This document shows positions 51,259 through 62,400 of a DNA stretch of 64,000 nt, piece after piece (positions within the stretch are counted from its first letter, which is position 1; each line of letters starts with the position of its first letter). The DNA comes from Haliclystus octoradiatus (lineage: Eukaryota > Cnidaria > Staurozoa > Stauromedusae > Haliclystidae). The translations under genes were made by a program, and so were the position numbers. A model generated the notes under the pieces. That model ran no database searches, had not been told where the DNA came from, and saw only the letters and a list, made by a program, of their open reading frames with translations. The stretch lies in contig OU744446.1 in assembly GCA_916610825.1 (NCBI GenBank), forward strand, positions 22,143,223 to 22,207,222. The letters run 5' to 3'.

Positions 51259-54200
51259 ATGGTTAGTGGCAATAGAAATCTAATTCATCTTCTCATGTTG
51301 TATGTCTTATTCCCAATACAAACGCAATAGATGGTACATTTCTAATTACCGTCAATTTTTTTCTTTTGTGAAAACGGAGATTTAGTCATGACAATCCCAA
51401 AGTTTGAAGGAATTACAATCGTAAACTCCGTTCTTTTGTTGCCTATAATTTTGATATGGGCTATGGCTAAATCTTGAAGTTTAAAGCGTCAATATTCATA
51501 ACTCTTCCCTTCATATAAGATTGATCATAATGAAACTATGCTGTGAGCTTTCATTTTATTATGCCTTCAGATATGCAATGATATTCAGTAGATATTCAGC
51601 AAATATTCTTGTCTAGCTATATCCTTCAATATATAGGTTCAAGGCAGCCATCTTGTTCGAAACTCAGAAATTTCGATTTGATCCCGCAAGGTCTGCTAAC
51701 TGGGCAGAGATTTGATCCACCCCAGCCAGAATGATGTAGCAACGGTAGCATCTATGATTTATTAGTATTACCCAAAAGTAACATCTAAACTAATTGCATC
51801 TTCTGATATGTTTCCATTATAAATCTGTTATTATATATAAATTTTGGGAAGTAAATATTTAGTACTTAGTAGATTTTTTCTTGAAAAAATATTCTATTCC
51901 AATTTTAAATATGTCACGGTCAATTGGTCATATCCTACTGTTTCTCAACAATTCTGCTAATGTTATTATTGGAGTTATTGTACACATACAATGTGTATAA
52001 CACAAGCCTGAATACTCTAAAAATTGATTAAAAAATTAAAAATTTATGCAAATCTGTCGTACTTGTTGAATCTTTTTTAATTTGAATTATTACATGTTAT
52101 TTCAAAATTCAAGGTCTTTGAATTGACCAGTTAAAGCACAACATAGCATCAAATCAAATCCACTTATACCCTATTGAACAACAGAATATTGTACTTGTTC
52201 AAAAAAGGGTTGTAACATTGTGTGTTTAGATCTATTGAAACTGTTTCGTATATGCGAATTTCATTCAAATATCTAATTGCTGTTTTCTAGACGCAAAAAA
52301 GGCGCAATAATGGCCGTTCGAAACATGGTCGGGGTCACGTCAGACATGTACGTTGCACCAACTGTGCAAGATGTGTACCAAAAGACAAGGCAATCAAAAA
52401 GTTTGTGATCAGGAATATAGTTGAAGCAGCTGCTATTCGTGATTTGTCTGAGGCCAGTGTTTACGAAGGTAATTGTATATATTTAAAGTCGAGTGAAATA
52501 GTTTACAATTTTAGTGAGGACTATGCATAATTCAATTAATAATGTCATGTTATTGTTATTATATATCTTGAGCCTGGTTTCCATTATAGCAAACTTGCAA
52601 GCGACACGGTAACCATAAGCATGGGTAAATTATCACTTTTCAGGCTATTGTTCTACCGGAAACAGTTTAACTTTTGCTGTTGCCGTAAGCCAGCATACCA
52701 GAGACCCCGATATCCACCATACTCATTCAATGAAAACCATTGTTTAATGATTCATCGCGTCATAAATATGATCTGATGAAATCAGTTAACGAAAAACAGG
52801 GGTTGATTTCCCTGCCAATGAAGAAATCACAAAAGCTATTTTGCAACATTGTATTGGTATTCTTGTAAATTTGGATTTGTGAAAGTGTTGTATATATTAT
52901 CATACAATAAAAAGACATTCTAAAATATGATGTCATTCAAACGTAATTTTCTAAATTGGTTGGTCTGTGTGTTGGAAATACAAGGTAAACATTTCTTTGA
53001 AAATTCCCGTCAAATTTATCGATAAAACTTTGTCAGATTCTCAAAGCTGAAGAAGAATAGGAAACAATGTATTACTAAAGAAATTATATCAACAAAGCTA
53101 TCTCTATTTAAGAAAGACTAGCGTTTTGAAGTTTGAATTTGATCCAAGGACATTTTAGTAAGTGAAAACACACTCGGGAAGTGTTAAAACACTCACCTGC
53201 TTGCTTTCAACACTTCTCTTGTGTCTTCCGCCATTTCCCGTGTAGTAAATACGAATACAAACACGACAAAGTGTGTGGTAACCCTTTAATGAAATATTGT
53301 GAAATACTCTAAATAAATGTACTGTGTTGTAATAAAGAAGATGTTACTAAAAGATGGTAAAATATGCTGCATGTTATTTACTTATTTGTTATTTATTCAA
53401 TTATGTATGCAATTGTTTCAAGGGGAAATACAGTATATCTTTTTAATGTAACGGTGGTAGTTGTGTCCCAGCTCGCAGGCTATTGCTGGAGGCACTACTG
53501 CTGGTAATATCACATGCACATTTGCTATATGGGTACCATGCTTCAATGGTACATTCTATTGACAATAGTTGTATGTCTGTACAAGCAGTCTCTTCATAAA
53601 GTAGTATCAAATCACTAATTTGACTATTTACTATTTGACACAAATGTAAATACATGTGTGTTGATTTGGATATTGGTTTACGCCTCCTCCCATTGACATG
53701 TGCTATATTATTGTTTATTTCTTATTTTAGTTTATGCCTTACCAAAGCTCTATGCGAAACTAAGCTACTGCATTAGCTGCGCAATCCATTCAAAGGTTGT
53801 AAGAAATAGGTCAAAGGAAGATCGTAAAATCAGAGTCCCACCACCACGTTTCCCACAACGAGTAAGTATTATTTTTAAAGGCTCGAGAAATGATTGGCTT
53901 AATCGTAGAATGTAGATTCAACGAAATATTTTATTCTGAAGTTTATAACTGATGATACTGGTCAGATGTTGACCCTGCTACCATCACATAAGAACGTAAC
54001 ACATGTGCAAATAGCAGTATTGTCACAACCTGCATAGCTTTGATGAACACAGGCAGAATTGTAACCTCTCGAGTCCTGATGCAATTTGGATCAGTGCAGT
54101 TTGATGTGCACTTTATACGAGTTGTAATGTTATGTACTTTATACTAGATGTGATTTAGGTATTCTTGTGTGCAGGGCAGGGGTCTGATGATTTTTCCTGG

Positions 54201-54626
54201 AATTAACTTTTATTGTAAATGTTTGAGATTCAGAATAAAATTATTTTACTCTGACAGCTAGCCAGGGTTAAGTAAAATAAGGGATCCCGGCAACAATGGG
54301 CCCGGAATGCTTGCACAAACTCGAAACAAAAGGAGGAAGTACTTTGTTTGCAAACTTTTCTAAATACCTTTTGTAAATAAAAGAAGAATCAAGACCAGTT
54401 TCATAATCCGTTCTGTTGCTTGCCGAATAATTCTTTGTCTGTTATGTAAGAAGGTTTCACTTGATTTATTGATTAAGTACTTCTTGAGGGTGGAGATTCG
54501 GATTGTTTGTATGTTTGTTGTTGATTATTCTGCAATCTTAGTAATTTATAATGTTGTTTTCAGCGTGATGCAAACCAAGCTCGCCCTGGCCAACCTGGTC
54601 AACAACAACAACAACAACGCTCATAA
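51259..54626 (+). CDS. RPS26: 40S ribosomal protein eS26, complete, 4 exons
   Basis: eS26 is a small-subunit protein at the mRNA exit channel. Coding exons are 51259-51261 (only the ATG), 52291-52468, 53731-53861 and 54564-54626, with GT-AG joins in phase, giving 124 aa. The product starts [18 protein letters not shown], then [20 protein letters not shown] with the first zinc-binding CxxC pair. [18 protein letters not shown] follows, then [16 protein letters not shown] with the second CxxC pair, and PPPRF. The last exon replaces the usual C-terminal tail with [14 protein letters not shown], encoded by a run of CAA triplets that ends near the stop. The first intron separates the ATG from codon 2, as in vertebrate RPS26. 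Confidence 0.97.
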
Positions 54627-55733
54627 TTGTTTTAATATGAACAAATTATAATGAATACATTCTTATAATTTGAACAAATCATTGATTGTTCCAATTACAT
54701 GCATTGAAGTGAACCCATGCGTCTTTTTTTTGTTTGATCGTTTTGCACAAATTGTTGAATGTTGATCATCTTCTTAGTGTTCACTGCTTATCGGTCATGC
54801 TGATGTTGCAAATTAAACAAAAAATGTCTGTAATGTGTTATAAATTGCCTCGCTTGCTACAATCTACAAAGCGTTATAAATTATATCATATTATACCTGC
54901 TGCTGGCAGGACTAGTCAAGTTGATTCATAGTACCTACACGCTTGCTACTTCCCCAACTATAGTTGTTACCAACACGAAAATTAATTAATTGCTACTTGA
55001 TTGCTAAGTTATCTTTTCCTGAACCACAGATTACCTGTGACTTTTGATACATTTCATGATGACGAATCAACCGCGTCTCTGGTTTACTAGCGGTCTGGGC
55101 CCAAGTGGCACAAAGCTATGCTGCAGCCTCTTCCCAGATTATTAGACCTTTCCAACACTGCAAACTTTCACCTTTCTAGTTTTCAAGAGTTGCAACAACA
55201 ATTTTCAGCACTTCGTGTTGAATATCTATAACAAGAAGGAAATAAAATCGTAAGTAATATACATCGACCTTGTGATTTAACTTTACAGAACATTTACTAC
55301 AGCTGTATGCCTTGCGACGTTCGGTTGTGTTATACTATGTGAACTCAGAAACTGAGACCACCACTTTGCATCTAACTTCGGTAGTAATTTTCTCGTCCTC
55401 CTTCATAATAAATGTCATTGACTGTTCTCAAACTCCTAAATTTCTCATTATTCATCATCACCACTAGGTGTTGTGGAACAAACTGCTAAAGCTTAGGTGT
55501 AATTTTCAAGTTAAACAATCATATTAGCAGGCGATCCGACTAGAGCATTCAGTTCACATTTATAGCTAAGTCTATATATCTTTAAACATTTCAAGATCAA
55601 TATTTAAAGACCACTGTGTGATACACCAGCTTGTTGCTAGATTATGAGTACCACAAGGAAATTTAAACATCAGCAAGTTCACGCTAATCAGTTCCTAAAC
55701 AGACCCTAGTAGTAAAACCACGTTTCGGGTTGA
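54627..55733. other. stretch downstream of eS26
   Basis: No clear gene. From 55091 to 55231 an open plus-strand stretch of 46 codons after a TTTACTAG acceptor-like site contains FQELQQQFSALRVEYL and a stop. An AATAAA follows near 55242. It could be a terminal exon of an unrecognised gene or the debris of one; no upstream partner exon was found. Confidence 0.3.
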
Positions 55734-56192
55734 ATCAAGTGAAACTATCCCTAAGAATAAAGGTTAGGCCTGCTGCACGGCAGCTGTGTTTGGCTTCTAT
55801 GGTACCAAATATTCGGGATTTTGGGAGACAGGAGAAAGCATCAGAGAAACACCAAGCCGTAGGCCAGAGTGCATAGTTTGCTGTCTGCGATTAAGATCTT
55901 AGCCGCAGAACAGGAACTTCAATATTGATCTGGGCTCTTTTTGGCCGCACATTTTGTCTTGTTTTTACACTTTCTATACGTTTTTAACTAAATCCAGCCA
56001 CAGAACAGGAGAAAGTAACAAAAACGGTTCGTCCAGCTGCACAAATTACAAACTCTGCAATTGGTTGTAGGGCGAGTGATTTTCAGCTTTCCGAGTGTCT
56101 CCCAGTCCCACCACTCAAGGGTTGGTAGCAGAGAACCAAAACACAAGGCTGCCGTATAGTAACCCTTCATTCTTAGGGATAGTTTCACTTGA
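55734..56192. mobile_element. 459-bp fold-back element
   Basis: The arms start with ATCAAGTGAAACTATCCCTA on the left. The right arm holds the inverse (TAGGGATAGTTTCACTTGAT). Weaker pairing continues for about 70 bases on each side. The centre repeats ACAGGAGAAAG twice. No open frame is seen. Confidence 0.75.
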
Positions 56193-57522
56193 TGTGAAAT
56201 AAAATATATTTTTATTACGTATAAACAGATTTAACTTGAAATGATTCACTGATTAGCTCGTGATAACGCAAAGAAAAGACGTTCAAGAATGATTTGAATT
56301 CTAATCTTTGAAAATATTGTCATCAATGATGTTAGCATCGTTTGTTGATGTTAGCATCGTTTAATTGTTTATTTAAAATAATTTGGAAATTTGGGGTGTA
56401 TCTCTAAACATGATGCCCAAGCTATTTGGGCTTGTGTGATCCCAACACAGCAACACGGGACCTGATCGAGTCACTAGAACATCATTCAAATATTTCTACA
56501 GTTTACAAATTCCTAATGACATAATATCATCCCTGTTTCCCCGATCTAAGCTGAACCATAGGGTAGCCTACACGTTGCCAAATTTAAATTACAAGATTTT
56601 TGAATGCTTTATATTGCTGTTCCTGAATCTGATTGGTCATATTCAACAATTGGTCATTTTAACATGCAACAGAAGAGCTCATTTACAATTCCAGTTCTGA
56701 ATGTTCAAATTGGCATTCAAATTGTCTTGAATTCAAAATATTCTTGATTGCAAACTTGAATAAATAAAAAGATGAAAATACGCTATTCGTTTTCGGTCAC
56801 TACACGTCAGCTCTCAAACGAAAAGGCCATCACCCATCTCAGAATTTTATTTTACTAAAGGATAATGAAGTGAATATCAACTTGGAAATTTGAAGTAATT
56901 TTGTCAAAAATTAATACAATTAGAGTATGTTAAATACTACGAGATAATTAGGTGATTACATAGCCTGCGTGCAGACATATTTTCTTTTTCATATAGTCTG
57001 TCTTCGTATGGGCACCAAGTATCGCGTACTACTACCAAGCGTTTGTACTGAATTTGTATTAAATAAATATTTACATAGTGTGGTTTCCTGTCATAACTCC
57101 ATTATCATTATTGTAAAATACTCTCTAATTGTTCACATATTTTATTAGCCAATCACAACATCCTACTAAAAACATGATAATGGAAAGAACAATCAATACG
57201 TTGAACTCTTCGCTAATGCACAGACAGATTAGACGAAGAAAAAGTCAAAACAATTCAATCAGTCCTGTGGTCAGGCCTAATGAGATGAGATGTGATAATT
57301 ATAGTTTTGATAATGATTATTGCTTGAATTACCAGTGGATTTATCACTTAGATGTAGGCCTATCTATTATCAACTGCTGATAATTGTGCTGTCTGCAAAG
57401 AATGGCAATCACGTAGAGATTTTTGGGATTTGCAGCGTCACAAAAATCAATCCCTGGGGGGCACTGCGGTACTTGGAAAACTGGCTCATTTTTGAATGAA
57501 ATGAAATTATTATATTTTCATA
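56193..57522. other. upstream of DAPIT, no gene recognised
   Basis: A lone TAGCCTGCGTGCAGACA end of the palindromic MITE family lies near 56960. Any untranslated first exon of DAPIT should be here, but I cannot place it. Confidence 0.35.
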
Positions 57523-57533
57523 GGATCATAATA

Positions 57534-58723
57534 ATGGCTGGCGAATCTGCAGAAGCTGCAAATCTCAAAGGTTGGCAGAAGCATATCAATGCTCATACTA
57601 TTCCTGGAAGGCGAAATGTAAGTTGAAGATTCTCATATTTTTTGCCCTGCAAGCATTGTGCATACAATCTCAAAATTTTTCTAAGAAAAACTTATTATTA
57701 TAATGTTAAATGTTTATGATAAAAATAGAAAAATATAGTACTAAAATGAAGGGGATTGCACTTTAGCTACTTACACTTATCAGGAATGGAATATGAAGAT
57801 GTATATTGTGTTGGGAATAGAGGTGTGTGTCTTAGGGGATTTACAGAAAATTGATTACCGGTACAAAAGCGATAGTGATCCTAATCCGATTCGAAGCAAT
57901 TGTCATACTTACAATCCGATCCGAAACAAAAATTTCTAAACTAATCCTAATTTTTTTGTATGAAATCCGAAAAAATCCATTTTAGAAGCATCAAAGATAT
58001 GTAAAAATGTAAACATCCAATAGGCATACATTTAGTCAACATAAGTGAAAACGGTGACACTTTTGAATCTATAAACGCTTGCTTGGTAGTACAGTCTCAG
58101 ACTCACGGTCAGATTTTCATTCATCCTAAAATCTATGATGATATACAATACTCATTTCTATGACGCTATGCTGATGGGCATACTACCACACTCTAATAAT
58201 AAATTCCAAGACGTGAATATATGACGTTCAATTTGACGTACTAAGCTGTTTATCACGGTATATTACGAACAGTAAGCTGTGGATGAATGAGACACGGGAC
58301 ACATTGTACTATTAATGATAACTGTTGATGATTCAAGTGTTGAAAGGGAGCCAGAATATAATTAATTACTTCCAATCCGCAATAGTCCAAACCAATAAAT
58401 ACCACTACAAATTCGATCCGAAGACCTAAAATATCAAGCCGAAATCGACCTGATCCGATCGGTTTCGGACTCGGATTTGCACATCTTTATTAGGGAAGCA
58501 TTATTGTATACAATTAGAAATTCCAGGATTCACATTTGAATCTTCCCAATTTCACTTTTAACAGGTTACATGTAGCTCCCATATTGCAATTGCAGTCAAT
58601 ATTAATTTTATATCTCTTATTATATTTCTACAGACTGTGCTAGCTGTCTATGGGACCATATTTGCTGTTTATGGTCTATACAAGTTCTCAAGCAGAGGAA
58701 AAGCAAAGCCAACATCATCATAA
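57534..58723 (+). CDS. ATP5MK: DAPIT / ATP synthase membrane subunit k, complete, 2 exons
   Basis: DAPIT is a tiny single-pass subunit of mitochondrial F1Fo ATP synthase that helps dimer stability. Exons 57534-57617 and 58634-58723 join in phase 0 and give 57 aa, against 58 in human. The product begins MAGESAEAANLKGWQKHIN, then AHTIPGRRN, which matches the human pattern of MAG at the start and a YxxxYTLxGRxN motif. The second exon encodes the membrane helix VLAVYGTIFAVYGLYKF and a basic tail ending KPTSS. The donor is GTAAGT and the acceptor TTTCTACAG. Another acceptor-like CATAG lies 11 bases before the Met, so the leader is probably spliced. The family assignment rests on length, the GRxN motif and the helix position. 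Confidence 0.9.
57820..58495. mobile_element. possible hAT-type MITE
   Basis: The right end reads CGGACTCGGATTTGCACATC, the inverse of a common hAT terminus (GATGTGCAAATCCGAG). The left end near 57820 has a weaker AGAGGTGTGTGTC. Several ATCCGA motifs lie near both ends. It occupies the DAPIT intron. The duplication is imperfect, so boundaries are tentative. Confidence 0.4.
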
Positions 58724-58737
58724 AGATAAATTCTGCC

Positions 58738-58743
58738 AATAAA
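58738..58743 (+). terminator. poly(A) signal of DAPIT
   Basis: An AATAAA lies 15 bases after the DAPIT stop codon. The next gene to the right is on the opposite strand, so the two genes converge. Confidence 0.75.
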
Positions 58744-59437
58744 GCAGCTGATTAAATTGTACCTAGTTGGATCCACCTATCATTGGACCAGTACACTGTG
58801 TTAATTTTTTGTTTAAAATTAATCAGTAACTTAGATTGTATTTATTTTTATTGTCTCTTCTCTCCATGTCAGAACTCGCATCTTGCTTGTTCTCGTGTCG
58901 ATGTTGGAACGTTGAGAAAGGGGATCACACTCGTCTTGAATTATAAGGGCAATTTAAATCATCCAAACTTCACAGTTTTGTTTTATGTATCAAAAATGCT
59001 GTATCTGACTCTACATTTTAATGATTGTCAGATCTCTCTCATTCTCCCCTTGTACTCAGCTGTACGCTTTTGGTATGACCCTCACTGTAGATGAGTACAT
59101 GGTACTTAGATGGCACATTATTCAATAAGCATGCAGCCTGTGTGCAGACTAAACATTCATCAAGGATTGAATGCTGAATAATATGAAAGGAAATAATGAC
59201 GTACAACGGATAATTATACCATCTAATATATTCTTCACAAACATTGATGATTGCTCTGAAATTACATAATTATTATACATTGTTATCAATAGGCTATTTA
59301 AAATTGATACTCAAAACTGATAGTCTGGATTATAAAGTAAGGTTTCCACAAGTGCTAGCAACGTTTTAAAAAGACATACAACCCTTTTCTAGAGCAGTGT
59401 GTGCATACATATCCAGCAGGTCAGATCTGATATGATT

Positions 59438-62400
59438 TCAAACCACATTTGATTTGTTAGAATATTCCACTATAAGATCTGGATTGATGAGAAACAGAAA
59501 GTGGAAGTTACCAACCTGAAAACAGAGAAACAGAAGGACCACGTTGAAGCGAATAACATCTGATGCATTCTGCAAGACAAGTGTTTTCTTACTGCCTGCA
59601 TTTAATTTGAACACATTTTATAGAAATGAACTGTAAGTAATTCCAGGTTCATGAACTTTTGATTGACTGTCCACTTTTCAAATCTAAAAATCTGCTTTTA
59701 AATTCGCATTAGATATAAAATATAAAACTTTCCTTGATTTCAATCAGTAAAAGGAAGGTAGCATGCACTATTTAGAGGCCAAAGAGACTATTCTCGCTTG
59801 CTTATCCATTTCTATCATCATTAGGTAGGAGGATTAGCTCAGATGGCAGAGCAACCGAACTTCAGATCGGATCATATCTGATCGACCGTGGTTCAAATCC
59901 CCCTAAGGTCAACTCAGCCTTGACTTTATCTGAAACATCAAATGAGTACCATCTGAGGATGGCGGATGGAATGGTCCAGAGGAAATTGCATTGTGAGTAG
60001 CTGCGGCGCATCGTTGCGCATTGACAATCGAGACCTATCTGCCATGAAATCTGTTGAAATTGATCTGCAGTGTCGCGGCTGAGATCAACAAAGAGCGTTT
60101 AAAATCATTGCTCTCAGCGAAAAAAGCCACTCGTCTAGAAATAGAGGAGTGGTACGGGTGCCTTCGGTAGGGCGACACCGTCTACATTACTTTACTTATC
60201 ATCATTACTTCCAGCATCACTTGTGCGTGAATCTTGCTATGAAGAACATCACACTGCAAAAATGAGCATTGAGGAGCTCTAATGGATTATTTATTTAACT
60301 TTATCAGCAGTTCACAAATTGCATTCCCATGTCCATGAACTTAAGAATAAATGTTTATCAACTGTTTCACAGCAATGTGCTCAAACCTGTTATTTGAAAA
60401 TATGCGAATATGCGTTTCTGAATAAAAGATAAATCATTCACTATGACCTGGAAAGACTAAAAGCCCCAATCAAGCTGAACAAGTTAGATGGAGTTGCGCT
60501 TTTGTCCATAATTTTCAAAAATGGATAGAAATGTGGACTATTCGAAAAATATCTCATGTAACAGTATAAACATTTATTACGACCATCGTCCAGTTAAACT
60601 TCAAAGCATAATTTGGAATTGGCCATTTGCCAACATATCAATGTATGAATACCTCAATAACTGAATTGTGCATGAGTTCTCTATTACAGCCTGCCACTAA
60701 TGGGACCCCATTGACATAAAAAGGGTGACGGCCTTGGCAAAACAAATGGAAACGATTAGAATCACTTTTGACAATCCTGCCCTGAAATAAAAAAGAACAA
60801 AATACTGATTACAGTATACTATAGTATTTACAATAATTTATTTAGTAACAAAATTTCACAACAATCAAAATTCAGGTCAGTTTCAGATAATATCCACTTT
60901 TAAAGATGATTTTGGTGCAATTTTTCGTGTTTAGGTGCAGCGAATGATTACTTGGTATATATTTACAAGCATAATAGTAAAACAGTGTCAGAGGGGTACA
61001 GTCGCACATTCTAGCCACTGTCTCTCGATCCCTCAGTAGTATCACATACATAGATCCACAAAATTAAATGTTCCATTTTTATTGTAAGTAATACCTGCTT
61101 TCGAGATATTTTTGACGCAGGCCCTTCTAGTGAGAGATCAATGTCTACTGCACCATCCTGTGATGCCCTGCCAATCAACGCCTGAAAACAGAGATGATGA
61201 CGTACAGATTGTATTTAAGAATGTAGAAGAGGTATATATAAGGAGCACTTTCTTGCTGGAGATGATGATGAATAAATGATGATGATGATTACGATCACTA
61301 CTAAACAAGACTATTTAACAGTTCAAATTAACATTTGTCAGTCAGCTGTGATGGAATTTTTGTAACTTGTTGTAGAGAAATAAAAAATATTAAACCGCAT
61401 TACTAAATAGAATTAGGAAATGGTAAGTACAGCAAACTCTTTTCCACAAGATTGACTGATGTTACTTAGCTATGAGATAAACATTAACAAATATAAAATT
61501 ATTCACAGCTACACAATTAACAAATAATAAAAATAAAAAAATAAAGAGGCAATAATATGTTACCATGTAAATGAGTATTAAAGAGAGATTCTTTTTACAC
61601 TAATTTCGAGTACAATGTTGATGTTGCAATGTCTGACAATGTATCCCTGGCTGGATTTGATAGAATATCATTGTGGGAATAGCTTCTTGCTTTGAAGATT
61701 GAATGAGTTAGAAGGAATTGAAAGAAGATGATAATTTATGGCAGGAGATAAAGATACTGGAAAAACTGAGTGCTTCAATGTTCAGCCATAAGGAAACAGC
61801 CTCTTTGAAAAAGTTCATGACCCGCATTTCATGGACTTTTTATGAATACTTTGTGAAATCAAATATGAGCAGTATATTAAGATTTTGGGAGTTCATGGAG
61901 TATTTCAAAGATACTGAACTTTTTTTCTAAAACTATCGAATGATTCCTAGCAATTTTATTGGTCTTTCAGAGTATGCAGGTAAAAGTTGATGAAGTCACA
62001 CGGCATCAATTGTTCTGAAATCATTGAATCGACTTGTGAAATTAACAGTTTAAATGATTTCATTAATAGCTTCGGAGACTAGAATGATCAAATACTAAAT
62101 AGGTATGATTTTTGTTTTAGGAAAGCGTTCATGCACGGGTTTTGCCATGCTGAATCGCAAATTCCTGCACTCAGGATGTTGTCCAACACTCGGGAAGCTA
62201 GAATTAACATCACTTGTGCAGAAATTATTTTGCAATGAAGCATGGCAAGTCAACCTGTGCATGAACCCTTGAGTGAAGTTTCACAAGGGAATGAATTTGT
62301 GAAAAGGTGTAAGAAAACACTTAATAAATTGCACCAGACCCAAACCTCTATTCAATTTTTTATTTATAATGTACTATCAAATGTCATCGTTCAAAGTCCC

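Noticed and set aside
52560-52810. Possible box C/D snoRNA in an eS26 intron
   Set aside because: Ribosomal protein introns often host snoRNAs and there is a TGATGA-like motif near 52773. I find no matching D box with terminal pairing, so I do not call one.
60686-60692. Alternative donor GTAATA for the MCRS1 exon
   Set aside because: Using it would create a stop at the next exon. Reading on to the GAG/GTATTC donor at 60653 gives NSVIE joined to VGNFHFLFLIN, which matches the family.
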